Of a stretch of 64,000 nucleotides of DNA, positions 35,086 to 44,262 are shown piece by piece. How positions within the stretch are numbered: position 1 is the first letter of the stretch; each line of letters starts with the position of its first letter. This DNA comes from Bacteroidales bacterium (lineage in GTDB: Bacteria; Bacteroidota; Bacteroidia; Bacteroidales; Prolixibacteraceae). The stretch is taken from NCBI GenBank assembly GCA_012719495.1, contig JAAYAG010000135.1, positions 37,120 to 101,119 on the forward strand. The letters run 5' to 3'. The position numbers and the translations under genes are program-made. The notes beneath the pieces were generated by a model that saw only the letters and a list, made by a program, of their open reading frames with translations, searched no databases and was not told where the DNA came from.

Positions 35086-37635
35086 TTATAATTTTTCTAT
35101 TTTCTTAGAAAATGCTTTATTACCAATCGTAACCCTAATAATATATAAGCCCCGGGAAAAACTATTCATATCGATTGTTTGCACCCTGATTCCTACGGGA
35201 TATCGTTTTGAAAATAGCATATTCCCTGCCACATCGAAAATTTCAATGCTTGATCGCTGATCAGTATTTTCTGCGAAAAAAAGGTTAACAAGATTTAATG
35301 TTGGATTCGGGAAAAGTGTGAAGTAATTCATCGAATCGCCTGGCAACAAGTTGGGGCTAAAATACACGTTATTTGAACGATCGGACGAACAATTTCCTTC
35401 GATTGATATGGCATAGTAAGTGCCTTTATAGGTTGGTACGAAATACTTATCATTGGTGCTATCAATAAAATTATCATCACAAAACCAATGATTTACACCG
35501 GCAACATCAGATATGAAAACCCCATTCAGCAACGAAATATCCGGGGCTTGCGGTTTTTCGTCCACACGAACCTCAATACTTTTAGAAATATCGCCAAAGC
35601 ACTCATTATCAAAGCGAACAATTAATGCCCCAGAAACTGCATTCTGAAGAAAACGGGTCGATATTTGATTGGTGTTGCTGCTCCCCAGAACACCTGACGG
35701 CAATGACCAATGATAAGATAACGCATTTTGAACCGGTAATATGGAAAAAACGACACTATCTGAACCGGCGCAAACTGCAGTTGGGCCATCAATAAAAATA
35801 TCAGGCAGTTGACTAGCACACACATAATTAGCTATTAGATCAATTGGGTTCGTAACGATAAATGTATATTCGGCATCCGTTGAAACAACCTTGCCATCCT
35901 CACTCCAATTTTGAAACGAATACCCAAAAAATGAATCTGCTTTCACGGCACATTTTTCTCCATATCCATAATTTCCCATACCAGAAACAGAACCTCCACG
36001 TAGCGGAGAGGCAGATAGCAAAACATCATACGACAAGCCTGAAACTTCTATTGGAACAGACACTTGATTATTCATTTCATCTGATTCATAAACTATGTTT
36101 TCATAGTCGGAAATCATAAAAAGAAAATAATTTCCGGTTCGTGTTGCCGAATCAAGCGGAATTAAAAATAAGTCATTGCTAGTACGCTCATTTTGAACAA
36201 ACAACGTATCAGAAAACGTTTTTATAAGCCGATCATATTTAGGATTAAAGGAATCATCAGACGATATCCAAAAACTTGTATGAAAGGGGATTGTGCTATT
36301 GTCAGTCATTTGTTCAACATGCCTTGATATTGTTAATTCAATTATCTCTCCTGCAAATAATTGACTATTGGAAACATTCGGATTGCTAAGCCGCAAATCG
36401 GCCACGGGGACAATGCCAGAACATTCAATCATGGCTTCCTTCACCGATGAACGAATTTCAGGCAACAATTGATACACATTTTCACCCGGGCAGATGGTAT
36501 TTGGTTTTACATCTCGGTGACCAATAATACGTGGAAGATACAAATAAGAGGTACCAGCCTGATTTATAACATTATGATTTGTCGTTGGATCGAAACCTCG
36601 ATCGTTGAACCACCATGCAAGTAATTCATAAAGTTTGCTAAGCTGAACCGGAGTTGCATTTATGGCATCAGAGTTACCGAGAAAACAAACCCCTATTGAT
36701 GAGCCATTTACACTTCCAGCATGGGTGCCTTTTACATCAACCACCGGGAAATCGTCATTCGCCCTCCCTTGATAAATATTCCCGTCAGCATCGATTAAAA
36801 AATTATACCCAATATCGTCCCAACCGTTTGAATACACATGATAATTCCAATAACTCCGCACAATAGCAGCTCCGTCAGTATAAGAATCGGGTGACCCGCC
36901 ATGATGAATAACCACGTGCGTGGGCTCAATAATTTGCTGAACATAAGCGGGCTGAACACAGGCACTATTCCCATTACACCATTCCTGGCGAGTTATTACA
37001 TCTGGAATAGGACATTGGGAAAGTGAGAATTGGCGAATATCTCGCTTCTCTTTTTCAGCAGAAGAACCGGGAGTAGGTTTTTCCGTTGCATTCACAAAAT
37101 CAACCCTGAAAAATGAAACATTATTGGTATCGGGAAAGAACTCGATCTCACAACTTCGGTGCAAAATTGAATCGTTAACAAACAATATATCTGACCAATA
37201 CAATTCAGAAGGGGTTTCGTCAGCATCCACCTTGCCATTCATTTCAACCCAATTGCTCCACCCTCCTCCATCACTTTTAGTCCGATATCTGAACCGAAAG
37301 ATCGCAGCAGAAGGAGAACATTCCTTAACTGTCCATCCAATGGCAAAAAAAGAAAAATCTACCGGCGACTCAACAGCAAAAAACAACCGGCCATCGTCGC
37401 CAGCAGGCTTAAGATCACGCCATGAAAATGATACCGAAGGCATTAAACGATTTTCAGTTTGCTCTTGAATCCTTTCGGGACGAGGAGATGTTGGATTTGC
37501 TTCGGGAAGAAACGAAACAGCTTTTTGCCCCTGCACTACTGTGGAAGAACAAAAAAGCATTGCAAAAGCAACAACAAACGCAAATGAAAGGTCCTGAGCT
37601 TGAAGGTAAATGAATATTTTATGTAGTACTCTCAT
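35086..37635 (-). CDS. T9SS-exported N-acetylmuramoyl-L-alanine amidase (amidase_2/PGRP fold)
   Basis: An 849-residue secreted protein. A signal peptide (about 10-36, ending VQG) is followed by a beta-rich N-terminal domain (40-190). The amidase_2/PGRP domain (about 205-400) has the zinc ligands in THVVIHHGG (near 240) and GHRDVKPNTICPG (near 372), plus the GYNFLIDADGNIYQGR strand. It should cleave the amide between MurNAc and L-Ala in peptidoglycan. Then come a CARDB-like domain (about 405-530), a beta-repeat region, Ig/PKD-like segments and a T9SS type A domain (LFPNPTLNLV, last ~75 residues). Secretion implies attack on foreign cell walls or surface turnover. Confidence 0.9.
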   Translation of the reverse strand: MRVLHKIFIYLQAQDLSFAFVVAFAMLFCSSTVVQGQKAVSFLPEANPTSPRPERIQEQTENRLMPSVSFSWRDLKPAGDDGRLFFAVESPVDFSFFAIGWTVKECSPSAAIFRFRYRTKSDGGGWSNWVEMNGKVDADETPSELYWSDILFVNDSILHRSCEIEFFPDTNNVSFFRVDFVNATEKPTPGSSAEKEKRDIRQFSLSQCPIPDVITRQEWCNGNSACVQPAYVQQIIEPTHVVIHHGGSPDSYTDGAAIVRSYWNYHVYSNGWDDIGYNFLIDADGNIYQGRANDDFPVVDVKGTHAGSVNGSSIGVCFLGNSDAINATPVQLSKLYELLAWWFNDRGFDPTTNHNVINQAGTSYLYLPRIIGHRDVKPNTICPGENVYQLLPEIRSSVKEAMIECSGIVPVADLRLSNPNVSNSQLFAGEIIELTISRHVEQMTDNSTIPFHTSFWISSDDSFNPKYDRLIKTFSDTLFVQNERTSNDLFLIPLDSATRTGNYFLFMISDYENIVYESDEMNNQVSVPIEVSGLSYDVLLSASPLRGGSVSGMGNYGYGEKCAVKADSFFGYSFQNWSEDGKVVSTDAEYTFIVTNPIDLIANYVCASQLPDIFIDGPTAVCAGSDSVVFSILPVQNALSYHWSLPSGVLGSSNTNQISTRFLQNAVSGALIVRFDNECFGDISKSIEVRVDEKPQAPDISLLNGVFISDVAGVNHWFCDDNFIDSTNDKYFVPTYKGTYYAISIEGNCSSDRSNNVYFSPNLLPGDSMNYFTLFPNPTLNLVNLFFAENTDQRSSIEIFDVAGNMLFSKRYPVGIRVQTIDMNSFSRGLYIIRVTIGNKAFSKKIEKL

Positions 37636-37664
37636 TAGTTAATTATCTAACTATATCTATTGTA

Positions 37665-37672
37665 CAAAAATA
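37665..37672 (-). promoter_or_regulatory. Candidate -7 element of the amidase gene
   Basis: The minus strand reads TATTTTTG, a perfect TAnnTTTG match, 29 nt before the ATG. No -33 element at the usual distance. Confidence 0.35.
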
Positions 37673-37894
37673 ACTGATTCAACAGGACAAACCAGCGAAA
37701 ACCAACAAATGATTGAAACCAACAACTTATCAAGCAAGAAATTCATCATCTTCATTTTCAGTAACAAAAACAACTATTCAGCAAAAAAACCTTTCATTAT
37801 GAAGAAAGAACAGACCTCTTATTACTATTTTTTCTAACTTTATTCAAGTTTACAAACAGTGAAACACCAAATATGTTTAACCAAAATTACCATT

Positions 37895-38740
37895 ATGCGC
37901 TGGCAAGGACGTAGACAAAGTGACAATGTAGAAGACCGTAGAGGGCTAAGGATTTCGAAGAAAGCAGGTATTGGCGGAGGTATTGGAACAATAGTTATCG
38001 CACTGATTGTTTTATTGTTAGGTGGCGATCCCTCAGATATTTTATTCATGCAGCAAAACGACAGCAGCCAAGCATCGCTTACCAATGATGAGACATACCA
38101 AGCCTCGCCTGAAGAGGATAAAATGGCACAATTTGTTGCAGTAGTTTTAGCCGATACCGAAGATGTTTGGAGCGAAATATTCGCTCAAAGCAATCTGACA
38201 TATCGTGAACCCAAGCTCGTATTGTTCAGTCAGGCAGCGCAATCGGCTTGCGGATTTGCCCAATCGGCTACTGGCCCTTTTTACTGTCCGGGTGATGAAA
38301 AAGTATATATCGACCTTGATTTTTTACAGCAACTTCAGGACCGGCTAGGCGCGCAAGGCGATTTTGCGGTAGCATATATCATAGCCCACGAAGTAGGACA
38401 TCATGTCCAAAACCTTTTGGGAACCTTGGATGAGTATAACCGGGCCAAGACTGGCCGCTCACAAAAGCAAGCCAACGCACTTGACGTTAAAGTAGAATTA
38501 CAAGCCGATTTTTACGCTGGAATTTGGGCTCATTATGCACAAAAAACCAAGAATATACTTGAAGAAGGCGACATAGAAGAAGCCATGAATGCCGCCGAAG
38601 CCGTTGGCGACGACCGGATTCAAAAACAATCACAAGGCTATGTTGTGCCCGATTCGTTTACGCACGGCACTTCAGCACAACGTATGAAATCGTTCCAAAC
38701 GGGCTTCAAAACCGGCGACCTTTCGCTAGGTGAAATCTGA
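37895..38740 (+). CDS. YpfJ-type neutral zinc metallopeptidase
   Basis: A 281-residue protein. The N terminus MRWQGRRQSDNVEDRRG and a single membrane segment (about 32-50) are typical of the YpfJ/KPN_00272 family. The metal-binding HEVGHHVQ motif lies near residue 170, with a downstream glutamate in ELQADFYAG. The chosen start at 37895 fits the family N terminus; an upstream in-frame ATG adds 12 unrelated residues. Substrate is unknown. It is anchored in the inner membrane with the catalytic domain probably in the periplasm. Single gene. Confidence 0.93.
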   Translation: MRWQGRRQSDNVEDRRGLRISKKAGIGGGIGTIVIALIVLLLGGDPSDILFMQQNDSSQASLTNDETYQASPEEDKMAQFVAVVLADTEDVWSEIFAQSNLTYREPKLVLFSQAAQSACGFAQSATGPFYCPGDEKVYIDLDFLQQLQDRLGAQGDFAVAYIIAHEVGHHVQNLLGTLDEYNRAKTGRSQKQANALDVKVELQADFYAGIWAHYAQKTKNILEEGDIEEAMNAAEAVGDDRIQKQSQGYVVPDSFTHGTSAQRMKSFQTGFKTGDLSLGEI

Positions 38741-38921
38741 TTAGCAACACGTTATACTAAAATACAACTAAGAATGATTGCCGCTAATTGATTTTGCTTT
38801 TATAATTTAATGTTATACACAACATACCAACACTGCAAATATTCCTCCTCTAAAAAAGTTCTTCCGCAATTGATTTATTGTGGTTATACTTGTATAGGGT
38901 TTCAAAAATCGTTGGACAAAA

Positions 38922-40022
38922 ATGCAACCAAATCTGATAGTGACAGTTATAAAAAGGAAAATCAACATGAGTATACTCTGTGCTGTATTGGCCTTGTTGA
39001 TTGTTGCTTACTTTGCATTTTTCCACAAAAGCCCGATAGCCATTTTCCCATCGGATGAAAAGCATGCCATTCAGTTTTATACCGACACAAACGATGGCGG
39101 CCACTCCGAAATCACCAGCAGCCAAATCACCGACTCGACTTTACAGGCCAGTTTCATCTTAAAACCCGGGTTTGTAAGGCCATACATCGGGTTGTGGATC
39201 AGACCTATGAATGGGAGGCATATTGATCTGAGTCGTTATAATACTGTGAAAATTACAGCCAAGGGAAAGAACCTGAGCAACATGAACCTGCATGTTGTTT
39301 CGGAAGATGAAAAGGTGAAAAACAAAAAGGTTTACTCGTCTTCGAGTTTTGTAATCGACAATGAACGAAACGAATACACCATCAGAAAAAGGAGTTTCAA
39401 GATTCCTGATTGGTGGTACGATACCAACAATTTTTCACCCACCGACAATATTCAACCTGAATGGGACAAAGTATCGGAGATCAGTTTTGCCACAGGACTG
39501 ACGCCCGAAGTTGGTCAAGAAAGGGAGCTTTCAATCTATTCGCTTTTATTTATTCGCGATAATACCCGTGTAATTATTGGTATGTTGTTGATATTTATTG
39601 CTTTTGCTCTTATTCTTTTCCTTGTTGATTATTTCAGAACGTTGATGAACAAGAAAGAGATCACCATTACCTACAAGCCTGTTGAAGTGGATGATAAGCC
39701 CAATAACACAACTGGTTTTTTTGATTACATCAACCAGAATTTCCAGAATCCTGAACTTAGCCTTGAAGAAATTTCGATAAAAACAGGTATAAGCCAGCGC
39801 AGGATTTCCGAAGGGATTTCGGCCCAATTTAACTGCAATGTTAAAACGTACATCAACAACATCCGCATCAAGGAAGCTCAACGCTTATTGAAAAAAAGCA
39901 ACTTGAGCATCAGTGAAATAGCTTATAAAGTTGGTTTTAGCAGCCCAAACCATTTCAACCGGGTTTTTAAGGCGATTACCGGAGAAAACCCCACTGAATT
40001 TTCGCAAAAGAAGAGCAAATAA
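38922..40022 (+). CDS. Membrane-spanning AraC-family regulator with periplasmic jelly-roll domain
   Basis: A 366-residue protein with two membrane segments (about 16-34 and 206-228) enclosing a ~170-residue beta-rich domain (45-200). The beta-rich domain, with SFILKPGFVRPYIGLWIRP and the strand pattern RELSIYSLLFIRDN, resembles carbohydrate-binding jelly-rolls. The cytoplasmic C terminus (about 265-362) is an AraC HTH_18 domain ending with the GFSSPNHFNRVFKAITGENP signature. It is a one-component analogue of hybrid two-component sugar sensors. Two GH5 glucanases follow 164 nt downstream, after phased TTGCAA repeats, and are its likely targets. An internal ATG at 38967 is an alternative start. 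Confidence 0.85.
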   Translation: MQPNLIVTVIKRKINMSILCAVLALLIVAYFAFFHKSPIAIFPSDEKHAIQFYTDTNDGGHSEITSSQITDSTLQASFILKPGFVRPYIGLWIRPMNGRHIDLSRYNTVKITAKGKNLSNMNLHVVSEDEKVKNKKVYSSSSFVIDNERNEYTIRKRSFKIPDWWYDTNNFSPTDNIQPEWDKVSEISFATGLTPEVGQERELSIYSLLFIRDNTRVIIGMLLIFIAFALILFLVDYFRTLMNKKEITITYKPVEVDDKPNNTTGFFDYINQNFQNPELSLEEISIKTGISQRRISEGISAQFNCNVKTYINNIRIKEAQRLLKKSNLSISEIAYKVGFSSPNHFNRVFKAITGENPTEFSQKKSK

Positions 40023-40064
40023 CACATCACATCAGTACATTGATAACCAACACATAACTCATTT

Positions 40065-40134
40065 TTGCAAATCATTTTACAAGTTTTGTTAAGGCCAAAA
40101 TCAGATTTTGCAAAGCTATTTGGCCATATTGCAA
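40065..40134 (+). promoter_or_regulatory. Three phased TTGCAA repeats upstream of the GH5 genes
   Basis: TTGCAA occurs at 40065-40070, 40108-40113 and 40129-40134, each within a TTTTGCAAA- or TATTGCAAAC-like context. Distances are 43 and 21 nt, about four and two helical turns, so all sites face the same side of the DNA. This is the usual layout of AraC-family half-sites. Confidence 0.55.
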
Positions 40135-40186
40135 ACGCAAATTCTTACCTTTTATCTAATTTAGTCTCAAACTAATTAAATCGGGT

Positions 40187-41329
40187 ATGAATAAAATTTT
40201 AAAATTATCGGGGTTGCTCCTCGTGTTGGCACTTGCTTCGTGCACAGTAAAAGAAAATAAAACCATGAACCCATCAGGTTTTGAAATTAAGCGTGGGGTA
40301 AATCTCAGTCACTGGCTATCGCAAGATTTTGGCTGGGAGCCCAAATACACCTACATCAAGAAGGACGACATCCGGTTTATCGACAGCATTGGTTACGACC
40401 ATGTGCGTATTCCTATTGATGAAATTGAAATTTGGGACGAAACAGGAAAGCCCATCGAAGCAGCAATTCAACACCTTACCAATTGCCTCGACTGGTGCGC
40501 CGAATATAAACTACGCGCCATTGTTGACCTCCACACGGTAAGGGCGCATCATTTCAACGCGTCGAATGAAGGTGGCACAAATACATTGTGGACTGACTCA
40601 CTTGCGCAGAACAACTTTGTCAATCTTTGGGCGCAATTGTCTGATATCTTGAAAAAATATCCAACCGACATGGTGGCATACGAAATACTGAACGAAGCCG
40701 TAGCTCCAGACCACGACGATTGGAACAAGCTGATGAATAAAACAGTAGCCGAAATCAGGAAAAGAGAACCAAAGCGGGTGATTATTATTGGCCCAAACAT
40801 GTGGCAAATTGCTCCTAACCTTCAATACCTGAAACTTCCCGAAGGCGACAAGAACATCATTTTGAGCTTTCATACCTATTCGCCATTGGCGTTTACTCAT
40901 TACACAGCAAACTGGACTCCCATAAAAGAGTACAAAGGAACAGTTCATTACCCTGGTCAAATTATTACCGACGAAGATTACGCAAAATATGTCGATACTA
41001 CCAACACGGCACTTGTGAACCAGATTGCTGATGCAAGGGACCAATGGAACAAAGACCGCCTGTTGCAGGTGTTTAAAATGGGCGTCGACTATGCAAAATC
41101 GAAAAACCTTCAGCTCTATTGCGGCGAGTTTGGTTGTTTGCCAACCGTTGAGAGAACCGACAGGCTCAACTTTTATACCGATATGATTTCGCTGTTTGAG
41201 GAAAACAACATTGCCTATTGCAATTGGGAGTACAAAGGCGATTTTGGCATCTATTTTTTCGATTCAAAAAATGTGAAGTCACTTGAGCCCGATTACGAAT
41301 TAATTAACATTCTTTTGGGAAATAAGTAG
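40187..41329 (+). CDS. GH5 glycoside hydrolase (endoglucanase-like), lipoprotein
   Basis: A 380-residue protein with lipobox LALASC (Cys19), so anchored in a membrane, probably on the outer membrane. The (beta/alpha)8 GH5 domain has RGVNLSHWLS, DHVRIPID, the acid/base Glu170 in YEILNEAV and the nucleophile Glu314 in YCGEFG. It should hydrolyse beta-1,4-glucan or a related beta-glucan or mannan; exact specificity is open. It is followed 85 nt later by a second GH5 gene and preceded by the AraC regulator and its candidate sites. Confidence 0.92.
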   Translation: MNKILKLSGLLLVLALASCTVKENKTMNPSGFEIKRGVNLSHWLSQDFGWEPKYTYIKKDDIRFIDSIGYDHVRIPIDEIEIWDETGKPIEAAIQHLTNCLDWCAEYKLRAIVDLHTVRAHHFNASNEGGTNTLWTDSLAQNNFVNLWAQLSDILKKYPTDMVAYEILNEAVAPDHDDWNKLMNKTVAEIRKREPKRVIIIGPNMWQIAPNLQYLKLPEGDKNIILSFHTYSPLAFTHYTANWTPIKEYKGTVHYPGQIITDEDYAKYVDTTNTALVNQIADARDQWNKDRLLQVFKMGVDYAKSKNLQLYCGEFGCLPTVERTDRLNFYTDMISLFEENNIAYCNWEYKGDFGIYFFDSKNVKSLEPDYELINILLGNK

Positions 41330-41336
41330 CAAGACA

Positions 41337-41394
41337 CAAGTATCAAGATTTGAGCAACCTGTCCTGATACTTGATACCTGATACTTGATACAAG
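41337..41394. repeat. Small repeat element between the two GH5 genes
   Basis: CTGATACTTGATAC occurs twice in direct tandem (41364-41377 and 41378-41391). An inverted CAAGTATCAAG (41337-41347) precedes it, so the RNA can form a hairpin. It resembles the GATACTTGATAC-type intergenic repeats that I recall from other Bacteroidota. Confidence 0.7.
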
Positions 41395-41414
41395 TCAAAT
41401 AAAATCAATACGAT

Positions 41415-42935
41415 ATGAAGAGAATTTTCGTTCTTGTCATCCTCATTTTAAACTTATCGATTGGGTCTTTTGCCCAGTTAACGCCACAAGAAGCCGCTCA
41501 GCAAATGAAGCGGGGTATAAACATTGGCAATTCGCTGGATGCAACGCCCACCGAAACATCGTGGGGAAATCCGCTGATTCAGGAGTACTATTTCGATGAT
41601 ATTGTGAGTGCAGGTTTTACTTCGGTACGCATTCCGGTAACCTGGCGTTACCATGCGGCCAAAAATGCTCCGTTTACGATTGATGAAAAGTGGTTGGCAA
41701 GGGTCGATACCGTGGTTTCGTGGGGATTGGAACGAGGACTGATTATCACGTTGAACTTGCACCACGAAGCGGGTTTAAAAGCGACCGACACCATGACCGA
41801 TCTTGAGGCTAAAGCTGACACACTTGCGAGATACGACAGCATTTGGAGCCAGATTGCAACCCATTTCAAAGACAAATCAGATCATCTTTTGTTTGAAATG
41901 CTCAACGAGCCACAAACCATGTCCAAAGCCAGTGTTGATTCGTTCAATGTCAGGGTATTATCCATTATCAGAAGAACAAACCCAACACGAATTGTACTTT
42001 ACTCGGGAACTTCATACACCGGTTCCGACATTCTTACTTCTACCCGCATCCCCGATGTGAACGACAAATATCTGATGGGTTACTACCACTCGTACGACCC
42101 CTGGAGTTTTGCAGGGGAAGCAAAAGGAACGTTTGGCACATCGTCGGATATTAACTCGATGAAAAATCGGTTTGTACAAATTGCCAACTGGTCGAAAAAG
42201 AACAATATTCCTGTTGTACTGAACGAGTGCGGTGCCGTAAAAAAATGCGACTACAATTCGCGCATGATTTACTACGCCACGATGACAGAGCAGGCAATTG
42301 AGAATAATGTAGGCTTCAATATTTGGGACGACAATGGCGATTTTCAAACCTATATTCGCAGCAGCCGGAAATGGAACGAAGCGAAAGACGTGGTCATTCA
42401 CACCTACAAAGAGTCGCCCACCCAGTTAAAAGCCGTTCCTACTGCAACCACCGTCGCTTTAACCTGGACAAACCGGACGAGTGAAAACGACAGTATTCTA
42501 GTTGAGCGCAAAACCAAAAATTCGGAATTTGTAACCATTGCAATGGTTGCTCCAGACACAAAACAGTATGCAGATTCGAACCTAACATCAAAAACAGCAT
42601 ACTATTATAGGCTGCGCACCAATTTGAAGGACTCAATAGAACTTCATTCGTACCCCATTATGGCAACCACGTTGAGCCCGGTTTCGGTCAGCCAGTTAAA
42701 GCAAGTAAACGTCGAAATATACCCCAATCCGGCAACCACTAGCGTGAACGTAGTTCTCGAAAGCGAACAACCCGCCACGCTCGATATTTACAACCTTACA
42801 GGCAGCAGGATACAATCAATAATACTTTCAGAGAAAGAAACAAACCTTTCGTTAGCTGGTCTTTCAAAAGGAAGTTACCTCTTTAAAATAAGCACGAATA
42901 CTAGTGTCCAAACAAAAAAGGTATTGGTGGAATAA
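41415..42935 (+). CDS. Secreted GH5 endoglucanase with fibronectin-like and T9SS domains
   Basis: A 506-residue protein. The signal peptide ends at SFAQ (residue 21). The GH5 catalytic domain (about 25-330) has GINIGNSLDATPTETSWGNP, VRIPVTW, acid/base Glu165 in LLFEMLNEP and nucleophile Glu271 in VVLNECGA. A fibronectin-III-like module follows (about 335-420, beginning SPTQLKAVPTATTVALTW), then a T9SS type A domain (VEIYPNPATTS to the C terminus). It resembles family A cellulases. With the lipoprotein GH5 next to it, one enzyme is anchored and one is T9SS-exported, which would allow stepwise depolymerisation. Confidence 0.94.
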   Translation: MKRIFVLVILILNLSIGSFAQLTPQEAAQQMKRGINIGNSLDATPTETSWGNPLIQEYYFDDIVSAGFTSVRIPVTWRYHAAKNAPFTIDEKWLARVDTVVSWGLERGLIITLNLHHEAGLKATDTMTDLEAKADTLARYDSIWSQIATHFKDKSDHLLFEMLNEPQTMSKASVDSFNVRVLSIIRRTNPTRIVLYSGTSYTGSDILTSTRIPDVNDKYLMGYYHSYDPWSFAGEAKGTFGTSSDINSMKNRFVQIANWSKKNNIPVVLNECGAVKKCDYNSRMIYYATMTEQAIENNVGFNIWDDNGDFQTYIRSSRKWNEAKDVVIHTYKESPTQLKAVPTATTVALTWTNRTSENDSILVERKTKNSEFVTIAMVAPDTKQYADSNLTSKTAYYYRLRTNLKDSIELHSYPIMATTLSPVSVSQLKQVNVEIYPNPATTSVNVVLESEQPATLDIYNLTGSRIQSIILSEKETNLSLAGLSKGSYLFKISTNTSVQTKKVLVE

Positions 42936-42960
42936 GGCAAAAAGCTTTCACAATAATTCT

Positions 42961-43010
42961 GCTTCTACAGGTGAAACAAAAACAAACCATCTGTGGAAGC
43001 AGTTTTTTTT
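42961..43010 (+). terminator. Terminator after the GH5 genes
   Basis: GCTTCTACAG ... CTGTGGAAGC (10 bp with one G-U, 20-nt loop) followed by eight T residues. Confidence 0.75.
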
Positions 43011-43014
43011 GCCA

Positions 43015-43476
43015 TCAATTCTCCAGCTTAAACCTCACCCTCAGTTTTCCCTCGGCATAGTCGGTGCTGATGATTTTGAAAGTGCCAATTTGGGAAGTGT
43101 TTTCCACATGGGTGCCGGCACAAGCGCACAAGTCGTAATCGCCCACAGCAACCAGGCGTAGCATTTCACTGGCATCGCCGGGAAGCTTGGTTAAATCAAC
43201 ACTTTCGGGCACTTCGACCCTCTTCACAAAAGAGACCGACACTGGCAAGTTTTTGCCAATGACTTCATTCACCCGGTTCTGTATTTCTTCGATTTGTTCC
43301 GCTGTGGGTGCCTCGGCAAGCAGGTAATCGCACTTGCTTTTTTTACGCTCAATGTGGCTCGACTTTGACCTTGGACAGCCAAACATCCGCCCTATCGTTT
43401 GGTTCAGAATATGTTCCGCCGTATGCATGGGCGGATACTCTTGTTTATTGTGATCGTTGATAATGATTTCTTCCAT
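43015..43476 (-). CDS. AlaX-like tRNA editing protein (threonyl/alanyl-tRNA synthetase second additional domain)
   Basis: A 153-residue free-standing editing domain. The zinc-binding pairs HxxxH (His18, His22 in MHTAEH) and CxxxH (Cys119, His123 in CAGTHV) are intact. It should hydrolyse mischarged tRNA, most likely Ser- or Gly-tRNA(Ala). The length is the short AlaX type, with no glycine-rich or C-Ala extension. It lies 69 nt downstream of the LytTR regulator gene and may be read from that operon or independently. Confidence 0.9.
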   Translation of the reverse strand: MEEIIINDHNKQEYPPMHTAEHILNQTIGRMFGCPRSKSSHIERKKSKCDYLLAEAPTAEQIEEIQNRVNEVIGKNLPVSVSFVKRVEVPESVDLTKLPGDASEMLRLVAVGDYDLCACAGTHVENTSQIGTFKIISTDYAEGKLRVRFKLEN

Positions 43477-43545
43477 CGTTTATTTTTGTCTTTATCAAAA
43501 ATAACTGATTTATCCATAACCTCAAGTACTGAAAATGTATCCTAT

Positions 43546-44262
43546 CTACAGAAAATTCTTATCCAAAAATTCTTGAAATTTATCCTTGTATTGGTCGCTC
43601 ACGGGGATGTATTCTTTACCAAACACAATGCGGCTGCGATCGATCACTTCAATCTGATCGAGGTTGACTATGAACGAACGGTGTACACGCATGAATTGCG
43701 CCTCGGGAAGTTTGCTTTCGATAGCCTTAACCGAACTAAGCGAAAGGATGGGCTTGGCCTCGCCCTTGATGAATACCTTGATGTAATCCTTCAGCCCTTC
43801 GATGTAAAGGATATCGTTGAAATTGATGCGGCGAATTTTGTATTCTGACTTCAAAAACAGAAACTGACTGTTGGCCTCGACGCTTGTAGCAGCGGCGTGT
43901 TCAATCTCAATTTGCTTCAATGCCTTTTGAACGGCCTTCAAAAAATCTTCATATCCAAAAGGTTTCAACAAATAGTCAGTGGCATTCAATTTAAAACCTT
44001 CGAGTGCATATTGGGCATAGGCAGTGGTGAAAATCACTTTGGGCGCGTTCTCGAGAGTCCGAACAAACTCAACACCAGTAAGATCGGGCATTTGAATGTC
44101 AACTAAAATCAAGTCAACCGCTTCGTTACGCAAAAATTCGATGGCATCAAGCGGATTGTCGAACGTGCCTGACAACTCCAAAAACGGTGTTTTGTTAATG
44201 TAGTCCGTCAACAGTGCAATGGCCAAGGGCTCATCGTCTATCGCAATGGTTTTCAACTTCAT
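43546..44262 (-). CDS. LytTR-family response regulator
   Basis: A 238-residue regulator: receiver (1-120) with Asp9/Asp10, phospho-acceptor Asp55 (LVDIQMPD), switch threonines 79-80 and Lys100. The LytTR domain (about 135-235) has FMRVHRSFIVNLDQI. Its start codon overlaps the end of the kinase gene by 4 nt. It is a paralogue of the regulator at 8800. The adjacent MacAB-TolC exporter genes are the likely targets, as often seen in Bacteroidota (inference from neighbourhood). Confidence 0.94.
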   Translation of the reverse strand: MKLKTIAIDDEPLAIALLTDYINKTPFLELSGTFDNPLDAIEFLRNEAVDLILVDIQMPDLTGVEFVRTLENAPKVIFTTAYAQYALEGFKLNATDYLLKPFGYEDFLKAVQKALKQIEIEHAAATSVEANSQFLFLKSEYKIRRINFNDILYIEGLKDYIKVFIKGEAKPILSLSSVKAIESKLPEAQFMRVHRSFIVNLDQIEVIDRSRIVFGKEYIPVSDQYKDKFQEFLDKNFL

